Assembly (NCBI GenBank): GCA_900753165.1
Contig: CAADYC010000089.1
Location: 1-64,000 of the forward strand
Reading direction: 5' to 3'
Length of the DNA: 64,000 nucleotides
Origin: Clostridia bacterium
Lineage (GTDB): Bacteria > Bacillota > Clostridia > TANB77 > CAG-508
Below the pieces are notes generated by a model that was not told where the DNA came from, did no database searches, and saw nothing but the letters and a program-made list of their open reading frames with translations. Made by a program: the position numbers and the translations under genes. Shown piece by piece: positions 1 through 9,233 of this stretch (its first letter is position 1; every line of letters begins with the position of its first letter).

Positions 1-50
1 AATTTTATATATAATAATTTTATATAATAATTTTATATAATAATTTAAAA
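1..50. repeat. AT-only 13-bp tandem repeat
   Basis: About three copies of the 13-bp unit ATAATAATTTTAT run head to tail at the left edge, just beyond the pflB 3' end. I see no gene here; the array is cut by the window boundary. Confidence 0.6.
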
Positions 51-52
51 AA

Positions 53-90
53 TAGGGATTAGAAACCCGTCCCCCAATCCCGAAATTTTT
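53..90. repeat. REP-like palindrome, pflB terminator
   Basis: GGGATT and AATCCCG arms enclose a GACGGG/CCCGTC-type core with A/T runs outside. It begins directly after the pflB stop and can act as its terminator. The same palindrome family recurs at 14124, 56765, 57384, 59900 and 59951, and forms the ends of the 11362-11605 element. Confidence 0.75.
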
Positions 91-2326
91 AGATTTTTTC
101 ATGAATAGTTCTGTTTACAACATCTAATTGTTGTTCTCTTGTTAATTTAGTAAAGTTAACAGCATATCCAGAAACACGAATTGTAAGTTGAGGATATTTT
201 TCTGGATGGTCCATAGCATCTAGTAATAAGCTTCTATCAAAAACATTTACATTGATGTGATGACCTGTTTGTTTGAAGTATCCATCTAACATATTAACCA
301 TATTTGTAACTCTTTCGTCTTCAGTTTTTCCAAGAGTTCCAGGTGTTATTGAAAATGTGTAAGAAATACCATCTTCAGCTTCTTCAAATGGAAGTTTTGC
401 AATTGAGTTCATAACTGCTAATGCTCCATTTGTATCTCTACCATGTAGAGGGTTTGCTCCTGGTCCGAATGGGGCTCCGGCTCTTCTTCCATCAGGTGTA
501 TTTCCTGTGTTTTTACCATAAACAACATTTGATGTTATTGTTAAAATTGATAATGTTTGTTTTGAATTTCTATAAGTTTGATGTTTTTGCAATTTTTGTA
601 AAAATCTTTTTACAACACATACAGCAATTTCGTCAACTCTGTCGTCATCATTACCAAATTTAGGGAAGTCTCCTTCAATTTCATAATCGACAGCTAGACC
701 TGTTTCATCTCTTATAACTTTTACTTTTGCATATCTTATAGCTGATAATGAGTCAGCAACTACTGATAATCCAGCGATTCCACATGCCATTGTTCTTAAA
801 ATTTCTTTATCATGTAAAGCCATTTCGATTGCTTCATATGAATATTTATCATGCATATAGTGAATTGCATTTAAAGCTTTTATATAAATTTTTGCAACAT
901 ATTCCATCATTTGGTCAAATTTTTCCATTACCTCATCATAATCTAAATATTCAGAAGTGATTGGTGCATATTTTGGTGTAACTTGTTTTCCAGAGATTTC
1001 ATCTCTACCACCATTTATAGCATATAATAATGTTTTTGCTAAATTTGCTCTTGCACCAAAGAATTGCATTTGTTTTCCTATTTTCATAGGTGAAACACAA
1101 CATGCTATTCCATAATCATCACCTAAAGTGATTCGCATTAAATCATCATTTTCATATTGAATAGATGATGTTTTTATTGATAAATCTGTTGTATATCTTT
1201 TGAATCCTTCAGGTAATCTTGTTGACCATAATACTGTTAAGTTTGGTTCTGGTGCGGGACCTAGGTTTTCTAATGTGTGTAAAATTCTGAATGAGTTTTT
1301 AGTAACTAATGTTCTACCATCAATTCCCATACCACCAATACTTTCAGTTACCCAAACTGGGTCTCCACTGAATAATTCGTTGTATTCAGGTGTTCTTAAA
1401 AATCTAACTAATCTTAATTTTATAACAAAGTGGTCCATTATTTCTTGAACTTGTTCTTCTGTTAATGTTCCATTAGCTAAATCTCTTTCAAAATATATAT
1501 CAAGGAATGTTGACGTTCTACCAATACTCATTGCAGCACCATTTTGGTCTTTAATTGCTCCTAGATATCCAAAGTATAACCATTGAACAGCTTCTTTTGC
1601 ATTTGATGCAGGTTTTGATATATCATATCCATATTTTGCAGCCATTACTTTTAATGCTTGTAATGCGTCAATTTGTTCTTTGATTTCTTCTCTTTCACGA
1701 ATAATGCTTTCTGTAAATTCGTTTGTATCTAAGATTTCTAATTCAGATTTTTTTTCTTCAATTAAAATGTCAACACCATAAAGTGCAACTCTTCTATAAT
1801 CTCCGATAATTCTTCCACGACCATATCCGTCTGGTAGACCTGTTATTAAATGACTACTTCTTGCAGCTCTTATATCAGGTGTATATACGCTGAAAACTCC
1901 ATCATTGTGTGTTTTTCTTATTGTATGGAAGATTTTATCAACTTCTGGGTCTACTTTTCTTCCATATGCTTCACATGATTTTTCTACGATACGAATTCCC
2001 CCAAATGGCATAATTGCTCTTTTTAAAGGTGTATCTGTTTGAAGTCCTACAATTTCTTCTAGTTCTTTATCAATATATCCTGCGTCATGTGCTGCTACAG
2101 TTGATACTGTTTTTGTATCTATGTCTAGCACTCCACCATTTGATTCTTTTTCTTTTTTGTATAGTTCAAGTACTTCGTCCCATAATTTTTTTGTTTTTTC
2201 TGTTGTTCCTTTTAAGAAACTAGAATCTCCTTCATATGGTGTGTAGTTGTTTTGTATAAAGTCTCTTATGTTTATTTCTTTTTGCCAGTCTCCTGGTTGG
2301 AATTTGTTCCATTGTTCAAATTTCAT
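89..2326 (-). CDS. pflB: Pyruvate formate-lyase (formate C-acetyltransferase)
   Basis: Glycyl-radical enzyme that converts pyruvate and CoA to acetyl-CoA and formate in anaerobic fermentation; cytosolic. The 745 aa match full family length. Visible signatures are the adjacent catalytic cysteines in GIACCVSP (Cys409-Cys410) and the C-terminal glycyl-radical motif RVSGYAV with Gly720. The start is fixed by AAGGAGG seven bases upstream. It is transcribed alone from a sigma-A-type promoter at 2380-2408 and ends in a REP-like hairpin. The activating enzyme PflA is not in the window and may lie beyond the left edge. A por operon for the alternative pyruvate route lies at 57-60 kb. No in-frame CGG codon. 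Confidence 0.97.
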   Translation of the reverse strand: MKFEQWNKFQPGDWQKEINIRDFIQNNYTPYEGDSSFLKGTTEKTKKLWDEVLELYKKEKESNGGVLDIDTKTVSTVAAHDAGYIDKELEEIVGLQTDTPLKRAIMPFGGIRIVEKSCEAYGRKVDPEVDKIFHTIRKTHNDGVFSVYTPDIRAARSSHLITGLPDGYGRGRIIGDYRRVALYGVDILIEEKKSELEILDTNEFTESIIREREEIKEQIDALQALKVMAAKYGYDISKPASNAKEAVQWLYFGYLGAIKDQNGAAMSIGRTSTFLDIYFERDLANGTLTEEQVQEIMDHFVIKLRLVRFLRTPEYNELFSGDPVWVTESIGGMGIDGRTLVTKNSFRILHTLENLGPAPEPNLTVLWSTRLPEGFKRYTTDLSIKTSSIQYENDDLMRITLGDDYGIACCVSPMKIGKQMQFFGARANLAKTLLYAINGGRDEISGKQVTPKYAPITSEYLDYDEVMEKFDQMMEYVAKIYIKALNAIHYMHDKYSYEAIEMALHDKEILRTMACGIAGLSVVADSLSAIRYAKVKVIRDETGLAVDYEIEGDFPKFGNDDDRVDEIAVCVVKRFLQKLQKHQTYRNSKQTLSILTITSNVVYGKNTGNTPDGRRAGAPFGPGANPLHGRDTNGALAVMNSIAKLPFEEAEDGISYTFSITPGTLGKTEDERVTNMVNMLDGYFKQTGHHINVNVFDRSLLLDAMDHPEKYPQLTIRVSGYAVNFTKLTREQQLDVVNRTIHEKI

Positions 2327-2379
2327 TTTCGTTCCTCCTTATTTTTTCTTCTTTTAGTGTGTTCTTTTTTTCAAATATT

Positions 2380-2408
2380 ATGATAACATATGTGTGTTTT
2401 ATTATCAA
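2380..2408 (-). promoter_or_regulatory. pflB promoter
   Basis: On the minus strand TTGATA (2408-2403), a 17-bp spacer and TATCAT (2385-2380) lie about 55 bp upstream of the pflB start. Confidence 0.6.
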
Positions 2409-2464
2409 TTGTTTATAAAATTTTTTAAGTATTTTTTTGTTTATAGTGATGTAGTTGGGTAAGA

Positions 2465-2499
2465 AAAAAGCAATATCATTATTTGATATTGCTTTTTTT
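2465..2499. terminator. Bidirectional terminator inside an XRE gene end
   Basis: Stem AAAGCAATATCA/TGATATTGCTTT with a 4-nt loop and A/T tails on both sides. The last codons and stop of the 2479-2862 regulator form part of the stem, so the hairpin doubles as coding sequence. Confidence 0.8.
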
Positions 2500-2862
2500 A
2501 AAACCTTCTTCAAGTTGAAGTTTTACTAAATCATTAGTGAGTCTATTAACAATTTTTTTATTATAATCATTCAATTGATAATAATCTTCTAAAAAATTAT
2601 TGTCTATTGAATCTGTATATAAAGTTGAATTAGAGTCTATTAAATCATTAAATAAAAAATCAGAAGATATATTTAACGCATTACATAAATTAACAATAGT
2701 AGTGGCACTACCAAAAGAAATACCACGTTCTAGTTGACTGATGTATCTAGGGGATAATGCTGTTTTTTCTGCTAAAGCTTCTTGAGTATATTTTGTTTTA
2801 GTTCTGGCAAGTTTGATTTTTTTACCAATTTTTTTTCTTAATTTTCTTTCTGTTTCAGTCAT
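2479..2862 (-). CDS. XRE-family transcriptional regulator
   Basis: 127 aa. The helix-turn-helix of the Cro/CI type spans about residues 12-70 (QEALAEKTALSPRYISQLERG). The C-terminal ~50 residues are acidic and have no recognised domain. ATG is preceded by AGGAGG. The gene is monocistronic between pflB and the divergent mraZ promoter; its target is unknown, though the shared 290-bp intergenic region is a natural candidate. Confidence 0.85.
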   Translation of the reverse strand: MTETERKLRKKIGKKIKLARTKTKYTQEALAEKTALSPRYISQLERGISFGSATTIVNLCNALNISSDFLFNDLIDSNSTLYTDSIDNNFLEDYYQLNDYNKKIVNRLTNDLVKLQLEEGFKKSNIK

Positions 2863-3063
2863 AAAATACCTCCTAATATATGAGACTTATTTTGTTTTGA
2901 GTATATCAATCGAAAATAAAAAATAACACGAATTGTTAGTGTGAAAACTATTACATTGTAATACTAATAATAGTACAAAAAATAAATTTTAATTATTAAA
3001 AATTAAACAAAATGTAATATTAAAAAAATTTTAAAAAAAATATTAAAAATTTTACAAAAACTA

Positions 3064-3092
3064 TTGCAAAATAAAAAAAGTTATATTACAAT
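3064..3092 (+). promoter_or_regulatory. mraZ/dcw operon promoter
   Basis: TTGCAA (3064-3069), 17-bp spacer, TACAAT (3087-3092). The predicted transcription start near 3099 coincides with the first MraZ box, so MraZ binding would block the promoter. Confidence 0.65.
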
Positions 3093-3098
3093 TTACAT

Positions 3099-3136
3099 TA
3101 AGTGGAGAAAAGTGGTACAAAGTGGTAAAAAAGTGA
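3099..3136 (+). promoter_or_regulatory. MraZ-box array (auto-repression operator)
   Basis: AAGTGG begins at 3100, 3110 and 3120, with a weaker AAGTGA at 3131. The copies form direct repeats of AAAGTGG spaced 10 bp. This matches the AAAGTG-type boxes known to bind MraZ upstream of mraZ in Mollicutes, and lies just before mraZ itself. Confidence 0.85.
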
Positions 3137-3152
3137 AAAGAGGTGAAGACCA

Positions 3153-3578
3153 TTGTTAATGGGTGAATATGAGCATACTCTAGATGCCAAAGGCAGATTA
3201 ATAATGCCTGCTAAATTAAGACAAGACATTGGAGAAAAATTCGTTATAACTAAAGGATTAGACGGATGTTTATTTGCTTTTTCACAAGAAGAATGGTTGA
3301 ACTTTGAAACAAAATTAAAATCACTACCACTATCAGATAGAAATGCAAGAAACTTTGTTAGATTTTTCTTATCAGGGGCAACTGAATGTGAAATAGATAA
3401 ACAAGGTAGATTTCTAATTCCAAATAATTTACGTTCAGCAGCAGAACTAGAAAAAGAAGCAGTAATAATTGGAGTAGGTACTAGGTTAGAAATATGGAAT
3501 AAAGCAAATTGGGAAAAATGTGATGAAAATATATCTGTAGATGAAATTGCTGAAAATATGACTATGCTTGGTATATAA
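3153..3578 (+). CDS. mraZ: Transcriptional regulator MraZ
   Basis: 141 aa, two SpoVT/AbrB-like halves with the family motif DAKGR near the N terminus and its counterpart DKQGR in the second half. MraZ is a ring-forming DNA-binding protein that controls its own division/wall cluster. I place the start at TTG 3153 rather than ATG 3159: AGAGGTGA ends seven bases before it and the resulting MLMGEYEHT matches the usual MFMGEYQHT start. First gene of the cluster; separated from rsmH by an unusual 430-bp gap. Confidence 0.95.
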   Translation: MLMGEYEHTLDAKGRLIMPAKLRQDIGEKFVITKGLDGCLFAFSQEEWLNFETKLKSLPLSDRNARNFVRFFLSGATECEIDKQGRFLIPNNLRSAAELEKEAVIIGVGTRLEIWNKANWEKCDENISVDEIAENMTMLGI

Positions 3579-3591
3579 CTTGCAAAAGTTT

Positions 3592-3815
3592 ATATAGAAT
3601 ACAAAAGACATAACTACTGAAGAAAAATATACAAAAGATTAAAAATATACTAAAGATATGTTTACAAAAGAAAAAGTTACAAAAGAAATTATTAATGTAT
3701 CTAAAGAAAAAATTACAAAAGATTAAAGCACAAAAGAAAAGAGTACAAAAGATAAAAGTACTAGAGAAAATGTGTAAAAGGAAAGTTAATACAAAAGATG
3801 AAAAATTACAGAAGA
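3592..3815 (+). pseudogene. Decayed Thr-Lys-Glu/Asp repeat ORF in mraZ-rsmH gap
   Basis: About a dozen ACAAAAGA-type words recur in 220 bp. Those between 3601 and 3775 share one reading frame and read as T-K-E/T-K-D/S-K-E units, interrupted by stops at 3640, 3724 and 3775. No start with a ribosome site is visible. In-phase spacing suggests a former low-complexity coding repeat, but an untranslated purine-rich leader is possible. Confidence 0.4.
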
Positions 3816-3897
3816 ATATCAAAAAACATAAGTTAAAAATCCAAAGAAAAGATTACTAAGGATTTTATAAAAATACCAAAAGAAAAAACATATAATG

Positions 3898-3932
3898 CAA
3901 ACAGCTGGTACTTTTACCAGCTGTTTTGCGTC
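3898..3932. terminator. Strong hairpin before rsmH
   Basis: CAGCTGGTA/TACCAGCTG with GCAAA/TTTTGC extensions gives a stem of about 14 bp and a 4-nt loop. The T-run is short (4), so it may be an attenuator or processing site inside the operon rather than a full terminator. Confidence 0.5.
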
Positions 3933-4008
3933 TATAGATATTTTAAGATATTTACAAAAGAATATTTTATAGAATATGTAATATCAAAAACTTTTAAGAG
4001 GTGAAAAA

Positions 4009-4938
4009 TTGGAATTTAAGCATAAACCTGTAATGTTAGAAGAATGCATCAATGGGTTAAATATAAAGCCTGATGGAATATATGTTGATGGAACTCTTGG
4101 AGGAGCAGGACATAGCAAGGAAATATTAAAAAGATTATCAAAAGAAGGATTACTAATTGGAATAGATAGAGATGATGATGCACTTAAAGCTGCAAAAGAA
4201 AACTTGAAGAAATTTCAAAATGTTAAATTTGTAAAGAATAATCATGATAATATAAAACAGATTTTAGAAGATATTGGAATAAAAAAAGTTGATGGAATCT
4301 TATTAGACTTAGGTGTTTCTTCATATCAATTAGATGAAAGAAACAGAGGGTTTAGTTATTTAGGAGAAAATGAACTTGATATGAGGATGGATAAAACTCA
4401 GGAATTGTCTGCGAAAAATGTAGTAAATGAGTATCCAGAAGAAAAATTAGCAAATATCATATATGAATATGGTGAAGAAAGATTTTCAAGACAAATAGCC
4501 AAAAACATATGTGAATTTAGAAAAGAGCATATAATTAATACTACAAAACAATTAGTAGAAATAATAGAAAAATCAATTCCAAAATCAAAACAAAATGATG
4601 GACATCCTGCAAAAAGAACATTCCAAGCAATTAGAATTGAAGTAAATGATGAAATTAAACCATTATATAATACAGTAAAAGATTGTATAGATTGTTTAAA
4701 ACCACAGGGAAGGTTATGTATTATAACATTTCATTCTTTGGAAGATAGAGCAGTTAAAAATGCAATGTTAGATGCAAAAGGAAAATGTACTTGTCCACCT
4801 GATTTACCATATTGTGTATGTGGTGCAAAATCACTTGGAAAGGTAATTACTAGAAAACCTATTATAGCAACAAAAGAAGAACAAGATGAAAATAGCAGAA
4901 GTAAAAGTGCAAAACTTAGAATTTTCGAAAGAGAATAA
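4009..4938 (+). CDS. rsmH: 16S rRNA m4C1402 methyltransferase RsmH (MraW)
   Basis: SAM-dependent N4-methylation of 16S rRNA cytidine 1402. 309 aa, normal length. Motif I is VDGTLGGAGHS near residue 27; the conserved HPAKRTFQAIRI and FHSLEDR blocks are present, with a Cys-rich CTCPPDLPYCVC loop near the C terminus. Starts at TTG 4009, seven bases after AGAGGTG. Usual neighbour of mraZ and ftsL. Confidence 0.97.
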   Translation: MEFKHKPVMLEECINGLNIKPDGIYVDGTLGGAGHSKEILKRLSKEGLLIGIDRDDDALKAAKENLKKFQNVKFVKNNHDNIKQILEDIGIKKVDGILLDLGVSSYQLDERNRGFSYLGENELDMRMDKTQELSAKNVVNEYPEEKLANIIYEYGEERFSRQIAKNICEFRKEHIINTTKQLVEIIEKSIPKSKQNDGHPAKRTFQAIRIEVNDEIKPLYNTVKDCIDCLKPQGRLCIITFHSLEDRAVKNAMLDAKGKCTCPPDLPYCVCGAKSLGKVITRKPIIATKEEQDENSRSKSAKLRIFERE

Positions 4939-4999
4939 AATTTCTAAAGAAGAATTATCCCCTAAAAGGACAAAAAGAAAGAGAGGTGAGAAATAACTT

Positions 5000-5503
5000 A
5001 TGGCACAAGCAAAGTATCAATATGGAACTAGCCCTAGAAAGTTAGAGCCAGATTATACTAGAAAAACTAAACAAAAAAGAAGACCTTTAAAGGTTGTTGA
5101 AGATTTACCAAGGCAACAGATAAAAGTTTCTAAAGAACAGCGTAAAAGACAAATGAGAACTACTGTTACAGTTATTGGGTTATTTTTGCTGTTATTAACC
5201 ATAAGTTGTAGAAACTCTCAAATAGATAGACAATTTGACCAAATTCAAGACCAAAAGAAACAATTGGCAGCTTTACAAAAAGAAAATGAACAATTAAAAG
5301 TTAGTATTGAAAATAGTGTAAATATAAGTAATATTGAAAAGGTTGCAAAAGAAGAGTTGGGAATGCAAAAATTGAGTAGTAAACAAACTGTTTATATTAC
5401 TCTTCCTAAAAAAGATTATGTTGAGACAGCTGCAGAAAAAGTTGTTATAAATGATAATCAATTTTGGTGGCGAAAGTTGGCTGATAAAATTTTGAACTTT
5501 TAA
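5000..5503 (+). CDS. ftsL: Cell-division protein FtsL
   Basis: 167 aa. A basic cytoplasmic N terminus (~52 aa), one membrane span (about 54-70) and a periplasmic-side leucine-zipper-like coiled coil (about 73-115) with the EKVAKEELGMQ block typical of FtsL. It scaffolds the divisome with DivIC and the downstream class B PBP. GAGGTG lies 12 bases before ATG. Sequence identity in this family is low, so position between rsmH and the PBP gene is part of the evidence. Confidence 0.85.
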   Translation: MAQAKYQYGTSPRKLEPDYTRKTKQKRRPLKVVEDLPRQQIKVSKEQRKRQMRTTVTVIGLFLLLLTISCRNSQIDRQFDQIQDQKKQLAALQKENEQLKVSIENSVNISNIEKVAKEELGMQKLSSKQTVYITLPKKDYVETAAEKVVINDNQFWWRKLADKILNF

Positions 5504-5520
5504 TTTAATAAGAATAAATT

Positions 5521-5555
5521 AAAACACTTCTAATAAATATTATTAGAGGTGTTTT
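5521..5555 (+). promoter_or_regulatory. Hairpin sequestering the PBP ribosome site
   Basis: AAAACACTTCTAATAA (5521-5536) pairs with TTATTAGAGGTGTTTT (5540-5555) over 16 positions with one G-U pair and a 3-nt loop. The 3' arm contains the AGAGGTG ribosome site and ends one base before the ATG at 5557. Expected to limit translation, or to act as an attenuator with a short U-run. Confidence 0.7.
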
Positions 5556-5556
5556 T

Positions 5557-7548
5557 ATGATTAATATAAATATATCGACGAAAAAAAGAATGAGGACATC
5601 ATTATTTATCGTATTTTTAATAATTGTAATATTAATTGGAAGATTAGGTTATATACAGTTAGTAGATGGAAAAAAATTATCAGAACTTGCTTATGAACAG
5701 CAGACTTTAGATAGAACTATAAATCCAAAGAGAGGAACTATTTATGATTCAACAGGGCAAGTTTTAGCACAAAGTAGTACTGTTGAGACAATAACTGTTA
5801 ATCCTGGAAATATAGAAAAAAATATCAAAGTAAAGGTTGCAAAAAAGCTTTCAGAAATTTTTGAATTAGATTATGAGAAAATACTAAAAAAAGTTTCTAA
5901 AAGAAGTTCAATTGAAACGATTGCTAAAAAAGTAGATAAAGATAAAGCTAATGAGTTAAGAAAGTGGATGGAAGAAGAAAATATTACAACTGGTATAAAT
6001 ATTGATGAAGATACAAAAAGATATTATCCTAATAATAATTTAGCATCTCAAATTATAGGATTTTGTGGAAGTGATAATCAAGGGCTAGATGGAATTGAAG
6101 CCAAATATGATAGTGTACTTTCTGGAACAAAAGGTGCAATTAAGAGACATACTGATGCAAAAGGTGGAGAGATAGGTGAAGAGGGAGAAACTTATGTTGC
6201 CGCTAAAAATGGAAATGATGTTGTTCTTACAATTGATATGAATATTCAATCAATAGTTGAAAAATATTTAAAGGAGGCTTGTATTGACAATAAGTGTACA
6301 GATGGTGGAAATATTGTTGTGATGAATCCACAAAATGGTGATATTTTAGCAATGGCAACATATCCGGATTATAATTTGAATGAACCATATGAAGCATATA
6401 CAGATGAACTAAAAGGTATCTGGGACACAACAGATCAGGCAGAAAAGACTAAAAGCTTACAGGCTGTTTGGAGAAATAGAGCAATTACAGATACATATGA
6501 GCCTGGTTCAACGTTTAAAACTATTACTGCATCTGCATCTCTTGAGGAGGGGCTAGTTACAGATATAGATAAACAGGGGCAATTCTGTTGTACAGGTGGA
6601 ATTGAAGTTGCAGGTGTTAGAATAAAATGTTGGAGATATTATAGACCACACGGGGCAGAGAGTTTAAGACAGGCATTAATGAATTCATGTAACCCTATTT
6701 TTATAGGGCTAGGACAGAAAATGGGTGTTCACACATATTATAGTTATTTACAAAAGTTTGGTCTACTAGAAAAAACAGGAATTGATTTACCAGGCGAGGC
6801 GGGAAGTATATTTTTGGCTGAAAATAAGGCTGGTCCTGTTGAACTTGCAACAATAAGCTTTGGTCAAAGATTTGAAATTACTCCAATTCAATTAGTTACA
6901 GCAGTTTCTTCAATTGCAAATGGTGGTAATTTAATTCAACCAAGAGTTGTTAAATCTGTTATTGATAGTGAAACTGGAGAAAAGACAGATGTTGAGACAA
7001 AAATAAAATCTCAAACAATTTCTAAAGAAACGTCAGAAAAGGTCTTGAGTATGATGGAATCTGTTGTTGCAGAAGGCACTGGAAAAAATGCAAAAGTTGC
7101 AGGTTATAGAATCGGTGGAAAGACTGGTACTTCTGAGGATGGCGTTAATACTAATAAATATGTTACTTCATTTTTAGGTGTTGCTCCTATTGAAAATCCA
7201 CAGGTAGTTTTATTGGTTACTTTGTATAATCCAACTGGTGAAGGTGGCCATCAAGGTGGTGGTGTTGCTGCTCCTGTTGGAGGCCAAGTTTTTAGTGAAA
7301 TTTTGCCTTATTTGGAAGTGACACAGGGAAATCAAGATGAAGTTGAACAGGTTGAACAAGTTCAAGTTCCTAATGTTGAAGGTTTGAGTATTAAAGAGGC
7401 TGAAAAGGCTATTAAAGAGGTTGGGTTGGAGATTAGTGTTCAAAATGATTCTGAGGAGCTTGATAGGGAAAATACTATTGTTAAAGAGCAGTCTCCAAGA
7501 GAAGGAGTTAATGTTAATAAAGGTAGTAAAATTTTTGTGCAATATTAG
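5557..7548 (+). CDS. ftsI: Class B penicillin-binding protein (FtsI/SpoVD type) with PASTA domain
   Basis: Peptidoglycan transpeptidase of the divisome or of sporulation. 663 aa: N-terminal membrane anchor (about 14-32), PBP dimer domain, transpeptidase domain with STFK (Ser318, Lys321), SCN (377-379) and GGKTGTS, then one PASTA domain at the C terminus beginning VPNVEGLSIKEA. A single PASTA domain is common in SpoVD-like proteins, so FtsI versus SpoVD cannot be settled from sequence alone. Translation start lies directly behind a hairpin that hides the ribosome site. Confidence 0.93.
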   Translation: MININISTKKRMRTSLFIVFLIIVILIGRLGYIQLVDGKKLSELAYEQQTLDRTINPKRGTIYDSTGQVLAQSSTVETITVNPGNIEKNIKVKVAKKLSEIFELDYEKILKKVSKRSSIETIAKKVDKDKANELRKWMEEENITTGINIDEDTKRYYPNNNLASQIIGFCGSDNQGLDGIEAKYDSVLSGTKGAIKRHTDAKGGEIGEEGETYVAAKNGNDVVLTIDMNIQSIVEKYLKEACIDNKCTDGGNIVVMNPQNGDILAMATYPDYNLNEPYEAYTDELKGIWDTTDQAEKTKSLQAVWRNRAITDTYEPGSTFKTITASASLEEGLVTDIDKQGQFCCTGGIEVAGVRIKCWRYYRPHGAESLRQALMNSCNPIFIGLGQKMGVHTYYSYLQKFGLLEKTGIDLPGEAGSIFLAENKAGPVELATISFGQRFEITPIQLVTAVSSIANGGNLIQPRVVKSVIDSETGEKTDVETKIKSQTISKETSEKVLSMMESVVAEGTGKNAKVAGYRIGGKTGTSEDGVNTNKYVTSFLGVAPIENPQVVLLVTLYNPTGEGGHQGGGVAAPVGGQVFSEILPYLEVTQGNQDEVEQVEQVQVPNVEGLSIKEAEKAIKEVGLEISVQNDSEELDRENTIVKEQSPREGVNVNKGSKIFVQY

Positions 7549-7569
7549 TATAAAATTGTAGAAAAACTC

Positions 7570-7598
7570 TATACAAAAAGCAAAATTAGTTATATAAT
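7570..7598 (+). promoter_or_regulatory. Possible internal promoter for murE
   Basis: TATACA (7570-7575), 17-bp spacer, TATAAT (7593-7598) in the 113-bp gap before murE. The -10 is perfect, the -35 weak. Confidence 0.45.
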
Positions 7599-7661
7599 GT
7601 AACCAAAATTATGAGCAAAAATTTGGTCATAAAACATATTAAAACGAAGGGATGATTCTAA

Positions 7662-9140
7662 ATGGAATTAAAGAAAATATTAGTAGGATTAGAAGGGATT
7701 AAAGCAAAAGGAAATGTAGACTTAGAGATTAAAGGAATTGAAAAAAATTCAAAAGAAGTAAAAGAAGGATATATGTTTGTTGCAATAAAAGGTTTTTCAG
7801 TTGATGGACATAAATTTATAGCAGGTGCAATTGAAAATGGTGCAACAGCAGTAATGGTAGAAGAAGGTTGTGATTTAAAATCATTAAATATACCAGAAAA
7901 TGTAACAATATTAATGGTACCAGACACAAGAAAGGCATTAGCAATATGTTCATCAAACTTTTATGGTAATCCATCAGCACAATTAAAATTGATTGGTGTT
8001 ACTGGAACAAAAGGAAAAACAACAACAACATTTATGATTAAAGAAATATTAGAAAAAGCAGGTAAAAAAGTTGGACTAATAGGAACAATTGCAACATATA
8101 TAAATGGTAAGAGAATAAAAGATAGTGATAGAACAACACCAGAAAGTTTGGAATTACAACAAACATTTAGACAAATGGTAGATGAAGGTGTAGAAGTTTG
8201 CGTAATGGAAGTTTCTTCACAAAGTTTAAAATTACACAGAGTTGATGGATGTCAATTTGATATAGTTTTATTTACAAACTTCTCAGAAGACCACATAAGT
8301 GAAAAAGAACATCCAACTATGGAAGATTACTTTAATTCAAAATTAAAGTTATTTGAAATGTGTAAAACAGGAATAGTTAATGCAGATGATTTACATGCTG
8401 CAAAAATACCAAGATTATTCCCAGAAAGCAATATTGTAACATATGGTATTGACAATTTTGCAAATGTTTTAGCTAAAGATATAACAATTACAAATTCATA
8501 TGTTGATTTTAAAGTAAAAATAACAGACAGAAATGAAAGAGTAAAAACAGGAATACCAGGTAGATTTAGTGTTTACAATTCATTAGCAGCTATTTGTGTA
8601 GCACAAAAATTTGGAATTGATCCAGAAGTTATAAAAGAAGCTTTGCTAGATGTTAGAGTACCAGGAAGATCAGAATTAGTTGATAATAAATTAGATTTAA
8701 CTATAATGATTGATTATGCTCATTCTCCAGAAAGTTTGCAAAATATTTTACAAGCTGCAAAAAGTTATACACGTGGAAGAGTTATTTCTGTATTTGGTTG
8801 TGGGGGAGACAGAGACTCTGGTAAGAGACCAATAATGGGTGAAATATCAGGTAAAATAGCAGATTACACAATTGTTACATCAGATAACCCAAGAACAGAA
8901 GACCCACAAAAAATAGTTGACCAAATTGAAGAGGGTATTAAAAAGACAAAAGGTAAATATGAAGTTGTTGTTGATAGAGTTGAGGCTATTGAACATGCTA
9001 TCAAAATGGCAAATAAAAGGGATATCATTATTTTAGCTGGTAAAGGACATGAACCATATCAAGAAATAAATGGTATTAAACATCCTTTTGATGAAAGAAT
9101 TATAGTAAAAGATATTATAGAAAAAATAGAAAATAAATAA
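7662..9140 (+). CDS. murE: UDP-MurNAc-tripeptide synthetase, meso-DAP type
   Basis: Adds the third peptide residue to UDP-MurNAc-Ala-Glu. 492 aa. ATP-binding GTKGKTTT is at 115-122. The C-terminal domain carries the DNPR motif (SDNPRTEDP), the known hallmark of meso-diaminopimelate specificity, so the wall is predicted to be DAP type. ATG is preceded by GAAGGGATG. The usual next gene, murF, is absent; mraY follows directly. Confidence 0.96.
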   Translation: MELKKILVGLEGIKAKGNVDLEIKGIEKNSKEVKEGYMFVAIKGFSVDGHKFIAGAIENGATAVMVEEGCDLKSLNIPENVTILMVPDTRKALAICSSNFYGNPSAQLKLIGVTGTKGKTTTTFMIKEILEKAGKKVGLIGTIATYINGKRIKDSDRTTPESLELQQTFRQMVDEGVEVCVMEVSSQSLKLHRVDGCQFDIVLFTNFSEDHISEKEHPTMEDYFNSKLKLFEMCKTGIVNADDLHAAKIPRLFPESNIVTYGIDNFANVLAKDITITNSYVDFKVKITDRNERVKTGIPGRFSVYNSLAAICVAQKFGIDPEVIKEALLDVRVPGRSELVDNKLDLTIMIDYAHSPESLQNILQAAKSYTRGRVISVFGCGGDRDSGKRPIMGEISGKIADYTIVTSDNPRTEDPQKIVDQIEEGIKKTKGKYEVVVDRVEAIEHAIKMANKRDIIILAGKGHEPYQEINGIKHPFDERIIVKDIIEKIENK

Positions 9141-9233
9141 TTATAATAAATATTATAAAAAATTAAAGTAAATTTATTATGATTGGAGAATTGTAAATAT
9201 AACAAAAGACATAAAAAGAAAGGTTTGATTAAA

